Origin: JANMZO01 sp963763135
GTDB lineage: Bacteria; Actinomycetota; Acidimicrobiia; Acidimicrobiales; JANYDT01
Assembly (NCBI GenBank): GCA_963763135.1
Contig: CAVXNJ010000009.1
Span: 810,370 to 874,369, forward strand
Direction: 5' to 3'
Length of the DNA: 64,000 bases
Shown: in pieces, positions 26,114 to 33,230 of the stretch
Layout: every line of letters begins with the position of its first letter
Numbering within the stretch: position 1 is the first letter of the stretch
Made by a program: the position numbers and the translations under genes
Notes under the pieces: model-generated
Databases searched by the model: none
Told to the model about the DNA's origin: nothing
The model's input: only the letters and a program-made list of their open reading frames with translations

Positions 26114-27355
26114 TTAGTTCCGCCGGGTGAGCTTGAACGGCACGTCCTTGTCGACCGCTGGTTCCCGCGGCAATCCAAGGATGCGTTCCCCGAGAATGTT
26201 TTTCTGGATCTCATCGGTGCCGCCCGCAATGGACTGGGCGGGAACCGAGATGAGCACTTCGGCCACCGCAGGATGTGCGTCGGGCTCGGTGCCGGCGAGC
26301 ATGCCGTGCGCGCCGGCAATACTCGTATGCGCGCGTAGCGATGCCCGGGCGACGTCGCTGGTAGCGAGCTTGCCGATCGACCCTTCGGCTCCGGGCGGTC
26401 GTCCGAGCAAACGGGCCGCTCGAGCGCGCTCCGCTGTCCAACGCGACACACTCTGAATGCTTGTGACTTCGGCGATCTGTTGGCGCACGGATGCTTCGCG
26501 ACTCGTGCCGTTCGCCTCCGCCCGTTCACGGAGGAGGTCGGCCCGCCCGGCCCGCTGTGGGTACCAGCGGTAGGTCGCGAAGTGTTCGTCGGCTTCGTGG
26601 CGGGCCTCGTCGAGCACCGAACCTGGGCTGTCGGAATACTTTGGTCGCCCCATCGCGCCGTATCGCCGCTCGTATGCGAGTGTTGTGCCCACGACCGCCC
26701 AACCGTCGCCGATCTCGCCGATCACAAACTCGGCTGGGATGCGAGCGTCGGTCATGAACACTTCGTTGAACGACTGGTGGAAGTTCATCTGCCGAAGGGG
26801 ACGTACCTGTACTCCGGGTTGATGCATCGGAAGCGCAAAGTAGGTGAGCCCTCGGTGTTTCGGGGCGTCCCAGTCGGTGCGGGCTACGAGCATCCCGAAG
26901 TCGGCGTGATGGGCGCTGGTGTTCCACACCTTCTGCCCGTTCACGATCCACTCGTCACCGTCTCGCACGGCACTGGTCGAAAGGCCGGCCAAATCCGAAC
27001 CAGCACCGGGTTCGCTGAAGAGCTGGCACCACGTCTCCTGCCCGGTGAGGATCGGTCGGAGGAAGCGGTCGCGCACGTTGTCGGGTCCGTGAGCAAGGAT
27101 CGTTGGCGCGGCGAGGCTCATACCGCCGCCGAGCGGCGTGCTTACCGTCCCGAGTTCAATGAGACGAGCGGCCACGACGTCGTCGGACCATGCCGGCAGT
27201 CCTCGGCCGCCCCATCGTTTCGGCCACGAGGGGGCGGCCCAACCGGCTTCAGCGAGAAGGTCGCGCCACTGTCGAAGGGATGAATTCGGATCCCAATGTT
27301 CGGCGACCCACGCGTCGAGTTCAGCAACGAGTTCGGTCTCGATCGACTCAGTCAT
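26114..27355 (-). CDS. Acyl-CoA dehydrogenase family protein
   Basis: A 413-residue flavoprotein with the full acyl-CoA dehydrogenase fold. LFSEPGAGSDLAGLSTSAV is the FAD-binding signature, DEWIVNGQKVWNTSAHHADF the middle domain, and GGTDEIQKNILGERILGLPRE the C-terminal FAD/dimer contact. The ATG at 27355 is preferred because conserved sequence starts right after it. The enzyme should oxidise an acyl-CoA to the enoyl-CoA and pass electrons to ETF. Many such paralogues in actinobacteria act on sterol side chains or branched acids, so the substrate is open. Confidence 0.9.
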   Translation of the reverse strand: MTESIETELVAELDAWVAEHWDPNSSLRQWRDLLAEAGWAAPSWPKRWGGRGLPAWSDDVVAARLIELGTVSTPLGGGMSLAAPTILAHGPDNVRDRFLRPILTGQETWCQLFSEPGAGSDLAGLSTSAVRDGDEWIVNGQKVWNTSAHHADFGMLVARTDWDAPKHRGLTYFALPMHQPGVQVRPLRQMNFHQSFNEVFMTDARIPAEFVIGEIGDGWAVVGTTLAYERRYGAMGRPKYSDSPGSVLDEARHEADEHFATYRWYPQRAGRADLLRERAEANGTSREASVRQQIAEVTSIQSVSRWTAERARAARLLGRPPGAEGSIGKLATSDVARASLRAHTSIAGAHGMLAGTEPDAHPAVAEVLISVPAQSIAGGTDEIQKNILGERILGLPREPAVDKDVPFKLTRRN

Positions 27356-27496
27356 GTGCTGAGGTTCCCACACTTTGGCGGTTCGTGACCACACGGAACC
27401 AACCGACGTCGGTGCTGTGGGTCGATCGGATCCTCTCGAACGGTGACCAACGAGGGATCGATCAGTCAGTTGATCAACGAGTCAGCCCGTGCGGAA

Positions 27497-28696
27497 TCAG
27501 TGGCCAGTCGCTCCGACGGCATCAGTGACGAGTCGCGCCGGTGGCGCCACCAACCGTCGGGTCGTCAGGACAAACGCGGCCGCACCCGTCGCGATGACGG
27601 CGAATGCCACCCGCAGATTCTGCCAGTCGCTCAGAAAGCCGACGATCACCGGTGTCAGCAGAAAGCCTGAACGTTGCCCAACCGCCATGGCCCCGAGACC
27701 GGCGCCGGCGGATGTTCCGGGAAGTTTGGCGGCCATTGAATACAGCTGTGGGAACATCACCGATACACCGAGCCCCCAGAGCGCGAATCCCATTACGGCG
27801 ACAAGCAGCGTGGGAGCCACAACGACGATCGCCGCACCCCCGACGCTCAGCGCCAGCGCCGTCGTCAGAAGCCGACGGACGCCGATTCGTTCCAGGACAT
27901 GGTCGCCGGTCAACCGACCGAGCAACATGAAACCGGCGAACACCACGCCGCCAACGCCTTGCCATCGGGTTGCGTGGAACAGATCGCGAAGCGTCACTGC
28001 GCTCCAGTCGTTTGGCGCAACCTCCAAGAAGCCGATGCCGATCGCCATGACCGCCGTGGCGACCACGACCTTCGAAATCACGAACCGGGTGCGTGGAGCG
28101 TCAGCGGACTTGCGTGCTTCTGCCTCCGGCCGTGGGTCGACCGTCGCAAGATGGGGTCGCGCGGTGAGAACGGTGATGATCACGATTCCTGCGACGACGC
28201 TGAGGTGCACACCCATGTTCAGTTTGGCCGCCGACGCCAACGACCCGAACAGGGCGCCAGCTGTGAATCCGAGGCTCCAGCCCGCATGTAGCCGGTGCAT
28301 GATCGACCGACCGACTCGCTCCTGCACGATCACCCCTTGGGTGTTCATCGCCAGATCATTGAACACGTCGAGGAAACCAAGCGCGCTTAGTAGCGCCATG
28401 AGAGCCAGAGGGTTCGGGACGATCGAGATGAGGGGAAGGAGTGCGGCCAAGGACAGCGCTGCCGCGGTCACGACGGGTTTGCTGTTGAAACGGCCGAACA
28501 CTCGCGACGCGAGGGTCGAAGCGATCAGTCCGCCGATCCCTCCGCCGATCAGGGCCGTACCCAATCCACCGTTTCCCACCCCAAGGCGGTCTCGAACTTC
28601 AGGAATGCGGGGCAGCCAATTCGAGAACATGAACCCGTTCACGAAGAACAGGGCGGCCACGGCGATTACCGCCCGGCGATTGGATGTCGTTGTCAC
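27497..28696 (-). CDS. MFS transporter (FucP/YbjJ-like)
   Basis: A 399-residue membrane protein of about 12 helices. FFVNGFMFSNWLPRIPEVRDRLGVGNGGLG in the first helices and loop is typical of the small MFS group related to YbjJ, and SVMFPQLYSMAAKLPGT lies near the C-terminal half. I choose the GTG at 28696, preceded by GAAGAG, because the longer frame upstream would overlap the neighbouring epimerase gene. The transported compound is unknown. It lies 62 bases downstream of the epimerase-like gene on the same strand, so both may be under the divergent TetR regulator. Confidence 0.85.
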   Translation of the reverse strand: MTTTSNRRAVIAVAALFFVNGFMFSNWLPRIPEVRDRLGVGNGGLGTALIGGGIGGLIASTLASRVFGRFNSKPVVTAAALSLAALLPLISIVPNPLALMALLSALGFLDVFNDLAMNTQGVIVQERVGRSIMHRLHAGWSLGFTAGALFGSLASAAKLNMGVHLSVVAGIVIITVLTARPHLATVDPRPEAEARKSADAPRTRFVISKVVVATAVMAIGIGFLEVAPNDWSAVTLRDLFHATRWQGVGGVVFAGFMLLGRLTGDHVLERIGVRRLLTTALALSVGGAAIVVVAPTLLVAVMGFALWGLGVSVMFPQLYSMAAKLPGTSAGAGLGAMAVGQRSGFLLTPVIVGFLSDWQNLRVAFAVIATGAAAFVLTTRRLVAPPARLVTDAVGATGH

Positions 28697-28758
28697 GGGT
28701 CTCTTCTGGTTCGGGGACGTCGAAGTGTAATGGCGTTGGCGTCCACCGAACGCAGGCC

Positions 28759-29688
28759 TTAGTTGCTCCGGTTTGTCCACCACGCAATCGTCGCCTTGGC
28801 TGCGACGTCGAGATGGGTGGCCCGAATTCCGAAATGTTCGGTGGTGTCGGCTGCATCCATGACAAAGGGCGCCGAGAACTGATACTCCACTTCAGCAAGC
28901 TCCCTCATCATCGGCACGACGAGTCCGAGGGCTTTCAGTGCGAACGACGGGATGGTCGAGAGCTTCGCCCTTGGCTTTCCGGCCGCCCGGGCGAAGGCTT
29001 CGACGAGCAGGCGCTGGGTCGATGTGACCGAAGGGACCAGCCACGGCCGACCCCAGGACCGCTCGTCGGTGGCGACTGCCGCAAGCACTGCGGCGACATC
29101 GGGCATGTAGCTGAAACTGTGCGGGACATCGAGCTTCCCGAGGAGTTGCACGGCCCTTCCGTTGAGTACTCGAGGAACGACCCGCTCACCCATGTTCGCG
29201 CCGACCACTTCCGGCCCGAAGAAGTCGCTCGCTCGGATCTCCGCCACCTTCACCTGTCCGGTCTCGTGGGCGGCGAGCGCGCTGCGCCACATCTCGGCTC
29301 GAACCCGCCCTTTCTTTCCGGATGACTCGAGCGGGGTGTCGGCCGCCATCAGCTGATGGGTTGGTCCGTAGCCGTAGAGGTTCGACATGGTCACCACCGC
29401 GGCTCCCGTTCGGGTGGCTGCTCCAAGGATGGCCTTGGCCATCGGTGGCCAGTCGGTGTCCCACGAGGTGTAGGGCGGATTAGCGCAGTTGAGGATGGCT
29501 TTCGAGCCGGAGGCCAGCTCCGCAAGCGCCGTTTCGTCGGTGGCATCGACTCGTCGAAGCGAGATGCGGGAGTGCGTCGGGCCGGTCCCGCTCCGGGTGG
29601 CGACAATGACGTCGTGGCCTGACTCCGCAAACTGCATGGCAGTTGTTGAACCAACCGGACCGGACCCGATTACTACGAACTTGGACAT
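28759..29688 (-). CDS. NAD(P)-dependent epimerase/dehydratase-like protein
   Basis: A 309-residue Rossmann-fold protein of the extended short-chain dehydrogenase type. The nucleotide loop is GSGPVGSTTA near residues 8-17, a glycine pattern closer to GxGxxG than the classic TGxxGxxG. The segment VVTMSNLYGYG holds a Tyr, but the usual YxxxK is not clear, so the protein may be a non-catalytic NmrA-like sensor or an atypical reductase. It is divergent from a TetR regulator with two matching palindromes in the 156-base gap, which suggests induction by a small molecule. Confidence 0.82.
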   Translation of the reverse strand: MSKFVVIGSGPVGSTTAMQFAESGHDVIVATRSGTGPTHSRISLRRVDATDETALAELASGSKAILNCANPPYTSWDTDWPPMAKAILGAATRTGAAVVTMSNLYGYGPTHQLMAADTPLESSGKKGRVRAEMWRSALAAHETGQVKVAEIRASDFFGPEVVGANMGERVVPRVLNGRAVQLLGKLDVPHSFSYMPDVAAVLAAVATDERSWGRPWLVPSVTSTQRLLVEAFARAAGKPRAKLSTIPSFALKALGLVVPMMRELAEVEYQFSAPFVMDAADTTEHFGIRATHLDVAAKATIAWWTNRSN

Positions 29689-29723
29689 GGTTCTCCTTGG
29701 TTATGTGACTGTCTCTCTCGTTT

Positions 29724-29785
29724 GAGAGCGGTGCTCTCGAAGTCACTATTGCAATTGCTCTTCGAGATGTCAAGAGCAGTGCTCT
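29724..29785. promoter_or_regulatory. Pair of TetR-type operators
   Basis: Two palindromes share AGAGC-nGT-GCTCT: GAGAGCGGTGCTCTC at 29724-29738 and AGAGCAGTGCTCT at 29773-29785, with centres 48 bases apart. They lie between the divergent epimerase-like gene and the TetR gene. The spacing is close to a whole number of helical turns. Autorepression plus control of the neighbour is the likely job. Confidence 0.72.
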
Positions 29786-29844
29786 CTTTAGTGAGGGATG
29801 TTCTGTTACTTGTGCAGTGTTCGCAGTTCGGACACAATTGGGAC

Positions 29845-30582
29845 ATGGGTAACAGAGCGGACGAGATCTCGATGGAAGCACAACGCGAAGTTTCTCCGGC
29901 CACCGGTGTGCGGTCGCGAGTACGTGACGAACTCACGAAGGAGATCCTGTCGACAGCGAAACGCCATCTCGCCACGGAAGGAGCAGCGGCCCTGTCATTG
30001 CGGGCTGTCGCTCGGGAGGTCGGGATGGTGTCGTCGGCGGTTTATCGCTATTTCCCGAGCCGAGACGACCTGCTGACCGCGTTGATCGTCAGCGCCTACG
30101 AAGACCTGGCCGACGCGTTGGAGGTCGGGGAACGAAAGGCGAAACGCACCGATATCCGCGGACGCTGGGTAGCCGCCGGCCGGGCTCTCCGCCAGTGGGC
30201 GATTGACTGTCCGCACGAATGGGGCCTGATCTACGGCACACCGATTCCCGGATACGTTGCACCGCTCGACACCGTGACACCCGTGTTGCGGGCGACCGGG
30301 GTCCTCGTCGGAATACTTCGCGACGGTTTGTCCGACGGTGCGATTTCCTCCCGTTACCCACCGCTTAGCACCCAGGCCAAACGCGCCACCACGCAACTTC
30401 GGTCAACGTTTCCCGATGTGTCGCCCCAGCATCTTCTGAAGGGGTTTTCGGCATGGGTGAGTCTGATCGGGTTGATCAGCTTCGAACTGTTCGGACACAT
30501 GAACAACGTGATCGATGGGCCGGCGGCATTTTTTGATCACGAATTGGAGCGCTTGGCCGACGAGCTCCTGATCAAGCGATAG
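29845..30582 (+). CDS. TetR-family transcriptional regulator with WHG domain
   Basis: A 245-residue regulator. The N-terminal helix-turn-helix reads LSLRAVAREVGMVSSAVYRYF with SRDDLLTALI after it, the standard TetR DNA-binding domain. The C-terminal part (ALRQWAIDCPHEWGLIYGTPIPGY) matches the WHG ligand-binding domain common in actinobacterial TetR proteins. I choose the ATG at 29845; the longer frame upstream runs through the operator region. It is divergent from the epimerase-like gene and should repress it and itself. A perfect hairpin follows its stop. Confidence 0.9.
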   Translation: MGNRADEISMEAQREVSPATGVRSRVRDELTKEILSTAKRHLATEGAAALSLRAVAREVGMVSSAVYRYFPSRDDLLTALIVSAYEDLADALEVGERKAKRTDIRGRWVAAGRALRQWAIDCPHEWGLIYGTPIPGYVAPLDTVTPVLRATGVLVGILRDGLSDGAISSRYPPLSTQAKRATTQLRSTFPDVSPQHLLKGFSAWVSLIGLISFELFGHMNNVIDGPAAFFDHELERLADELLIKR

Positions 30583-30593
30583 GCCGTTACGCA

Positions 30594-30622
30594 GTGTGCC
30601 CGGACTCTCGGTCCGGGCACAC
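30594..30622. terminator. Hairpin after the TetR gene
   Basis: A perfect 12-bp inverted repeat (GTGTGCCCGGAC / GTCCGGGCACAC) with a 5-base loop, 12 bases after the stop. No T-run follows, so it may be a rho-assisted or structural terminator between convergent genes. Confidence 0.65.
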
Positions 30623-30693
30623 TGGCACGGCAATACGTGGCGGAGCGTGACGACGGCCGCAAACCTGAATGGCGGGGGACCTCTAGTGGTCCA

Positions 30694-31395
30694 CTAGTTC
30701 CGCCCGACCGTGGCGAAGCACTCCTGGAGAGCCTTCTGCGTCTTCGCATCAAGCTGTGGTCGTCCTCCGGGCCCGCCGCGAGGACCGTCGCCGCCACCGC
30801 GGGGTGGCGCCGTTTGGCCCTTGATGGTGGTACCCGGAGCATTTCCTCTAGGAGGACGGCCTCCGCCTCCGTCGCGTCCGCGTGCCGGGAGGGTGACGCC
30901 CTTCGCTTTGAGGCATGCATGGATGGCGGCGAAATCGCCGTCGTCGTCGCCCGGTCCGCGGCCACCGTCGCCGCGTGACCCCGCGGTCGCAGTTGCCGCG
31001 CAGTTGGCCGCGGCGAACGTCGAAACGGTCTTCGCCGCCGCATTGAAGCCGGCATCACGGATCACCGTGTTGCGATGGGCCTTTTCAGCTGCGGCGTAGG
31101 CCGCGGCCAACACGCTGGTGGAGGACTTGATCGAACTCGGAGCGAGCTTGTCGAGCTTCGCCCATTCCTGAGCTGTGACCTTAATTTTGGATGAGGTTGC
31201 GGCAGCAGAGATCGTGCTTTGTGAAGCGGCCATCTGGGTGCAGAACGGAGCGTTGGCCGACGACGGCTTTGCGGTCTTCGGCGCGGTCGTGGTGGTTGCG
31301 GCAAACGACGGGGACGCCATCGCCAGAAGGCCAGCGGTCGCCATCGAGGCGGCGAACGGTAGAACTAGACGACGGGGACGGACTGGGCGGTTCAA
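30694..31395 (-). CDS. Secreted Gly/Arg/Asp-rich protein, unknown function
   Basis: A 233-residue protein I cannot assign. A signal peptide ends near SPSFAAT (about residue 32). The middle is Ala/Thr/Ser-rich and helical, and the C-terminal half is a Gly/Arg/Asp-rich linker (GDGGRGPGDDDGD, RGGGDGPRGGPGGR). Two short cysteine-bearing segments, AIHACLKAKGVTLP and TQKALQECFATVG, resemble the paired CLK..GV / ALQxC motifs of small actinobacterial secreted proteins. It begins 1 base after the DUF2271 stop, so the two are one operon. Exported and probably wall- or membrane-associated. Confidence 0.7.
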   Translation of the reverse strand: MNRPVRPRRLVLPFAASMATAGLLAMASPSFAATTTTAPKTAKPSSANAPFCTQMAASQSTISAAATSSKIKVTAQEWAKLDKLAPSSIKSSTSVLAAAYAAAEKAHRNTVIRDAGFNAAAKTVSTFAAANCAATATAGSRGDGGRGPGDDDGDFAAIHACLKAKGVTLPARGRDGGGGRPPRGNAPGTTIKGQTAPPRGGGDGPRGGPGGRPQLDAKTQKALQECFATVGRN

Positions 31396-31396
31396 A

Positions 31397-32131
31397 TCAG
31401 CCTCGGGCTTTCAGTTGGATGGATACCTGTTGCAGCTCACCGCTGTCGGCCGGCTTCTTGGAAAATGGCGACGTACCGATGGAAACCGTCTCGCTGATCA
31501 CTTCGTAGGGGCCGTGTTCGCGCGCCGCTTCGAGGTAGACGGTGTACTCACCCTGATGCACCAGTGTGCCGGCCTCGTTGCGGCCATCCCACGAGGCTGA
31601 GTACGTGCCGGGAATGCGGGTCGGCCCCGAGATGGTGTCGATCACGTCGGCGGCGCCGGTGGAAAGCCAGCTCTGGTAAGCCCGGTACCAACGCTTGAGG
31701 TCGGGCAAGTAGCGGAGGCCTCTCCCGTTCTGCATGGAGAGGTCGATGGTACGTATCAGGGTGCCTGATGCATCCTCAATCCATATGGCCACGTACGGGT
31801 TCTTGACCCGGTTGTCGGTCGCGGCGAACGTGAACGTCACCACGAGCTCCTTCGTCTCATCGAAGGGAGCCCCGGAAGCCGCCGCGGCCTTCTTCGTCGT
31901 GGTCGGGGCCACCGTGGTTGTCGGCTTCTTCGTTGTGGTTGTTGCCTTCTTCTTGATCGTCGTCGTCGTCTTCTTTGTCGTGGCCGAAGCCGCGAGAGGG
32001 CTGGCGACGAACAGGCCCGCGATGGCCGTCAGGCCGAGGAATCGCCGTCGACTGGGTCGTTCCCCGGGGGAGTCGATGTCGGTGTTGCGGGCCGCGACCG
32101 GGTTCTCGTTGGAGGCAGGCTGCTCATTCAT
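31397..32131 (-). CDS. DUF2271 domain protein with Tat-type signal
   Basis: A 244-residue secreted protein. The N-terminus has SRRRFLGLTAIAG, a twin-arginine signal followed by a hydrophobic run and LAASA. A Thr/Lys-rich linker (about 50-85) leads to a DUF2271 domain: PYVAIWIEDASGTLIRTI, a LKRWYRAY segment, TRIPGTYSASWDGRNEAGT and YTVYLEAAREHGPYE. In other bacteria DUF2271 proteins sit with FMN-binding or PepSY proteins in extracytoplasmic redox systems; none is adjacent here. The linker resembles the PstS tail. It heads the two-gene operon with the Gly-rich secreted protein. Confidence 0.82.
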   Translation of the reverse strand: MNEQPASNENPVAARNTDIDSPGERPSRRRFLGLTAIAGLFVASPLAASATTKKTTTTIKKKATTTTKKPTTTVAPTTTKKAAAASGAPFDETKELVVTFTFAATDNRVKNPYVAIWIEDASGTLIRTIDLSMQNGRGLRYLPDLKRWYRAYQSWLSTGAADVIDTISGPTRIPGTYSASWDGRNEAGTLVHQGEYTVYLEAAREHGPYEVISETVSIGTSPFSKKPADSGELQQVSIQLKARG

Positions 32132-32273
32132 GAAGGGTCTCGCTTTGGGGGGAAGTTGGCGTTTCGGGTTCGTTACGGTGAGACGTTTTCACATCTACTT
32201 GAGAACTTGGTTAGAGCGAACCGCGAAGGCCATCCGAGTGGGGATTGCTCCCATGGCGATAAGTGATCGGCGA

Positions 32274-33176
32274 TCAGCGCCCGATTTGTCTGATCCGATC
32301 AGCGAACTCCGGGCGGGCCATCAGGGTTTTGCACCGCTCGAAGCGGCCGGTCGCGTACGCCCAGAAGTCGTCGGCCGGGTTGTTGTTGACGTGTTGGATC
32401 ACGCCCCACAGTGTCCACAACAGGTCGCAGAGCGCCTTGTACGCCTGCATGCGGCCGATCTGGTCCGCCGGTGGCTCACCGTTGAAATAGGCCCGAAGCA
32501 GCGCAAGGTCCTGGTCATCATTGAACTCTCCCTCGACCGAGAGGTCGCCCAGGTCCCACATCGGGTCGTTGTTGCCGGCGTATTCATAGTCGATCAACCA
32601 CATCCGCTTCCCCGTATCGAGGAAGTTCTCGCAGAGCGGATCACAGTGTGAAGCGACCAGAGTCACAGGGTTCGCGTGCAGAATTTCCCGGACGCGTTCG
32701 GCCTCGTGTTGCACGTCGTCATAGCCCGGAGGTAGCTCGGCTCCTTTTTGCGCGAGGAGCGCCTTGTAGTCATCGATCATCGGGAACAACAGAAAATCCG
32801 TGGCGAAAGGCTGAGCCCGATCGTGGAGTTTCCGAAAGGCCCTTCCGGCCCGCTCGACCGCTCCCAGGTCGCGGAAACGCTCCGCTGACATGGTTGTGGC
32901 ACCGTCCGCAAACCGCGTAACCATCAAGCCATCGGCAGGATCGAAGAACACAACTTCGACGTTCACCCCGGCCGCAGCTGAGGATCTGGCGGCCACCTCT
33001 TCCTGCGACCGGTTGATGTACTCCGAAGTTCCTGAACCCGGCACCCGTAGTACAAAGCGTTCGTCGCCGGACGACACCAGGAAATTGAGGTTGGTCAGCC
33101 CGGCGAGACGCTGGCACGAGTTGGGATCCACATCGGCCAAACCGGGGACGCGGTGAAGATACGAACGACAGATCAA
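32274..33176 (-). CDS. Choline/ethanolamine kinase-like phosphotransferase
   Basis: A 300-residue protein-kinase-like phosphotransferase. The catalytic loop reads SHCDPLCENFL (His-x-Asp-x4-Asn in form HCDPLCEN) and the metal-binding loop is WLIDYEYAGNNDPMWDLGD, both characteristic of choline kinase and LicA proteins. LAGLTNLNFLV near the start is the glycine-poor nucleotide loop. The substrate is probably choline or a related amino alcohol. It lies 54 bases downstream of a dimethylglycine-dehydrogenase-like gene on the same strand, which fits a place in methylated-amine metabolism. Confidence 0.82.
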   Translation of the reverse strand: MICRSYLHRVPGLADVDPNSCQRLAGLTNLNFLVSSGDERFVLRVPGSGTSEYINRSQEEVAARSSAAAGVNVEVVFFDPADGLMVTRFADGATTMSAERFRDLGAVERAGRAFRKLHDRAQPFATDFLLFPMIDDYKALLAQKGAELPPGYDDVQHEAERVREILHANPVTLVASHCDPLCENFLDTGKRMWLIDYEYAGNNDPMWDLGDLSVEGEFNDDQDLALLRAYFNGEPPADQIGRMQAYKALCDLLWTLWGVIQHVNNNPADDFWAYATGRFERCKTLMARPEFADRIRQIGR

Positions 33177-33230
33177 CGCTCATGTAGGCCTCCGAACGAA
33201 AGGTGTTGGGACGGGTGGAAGCGCGGGTTG

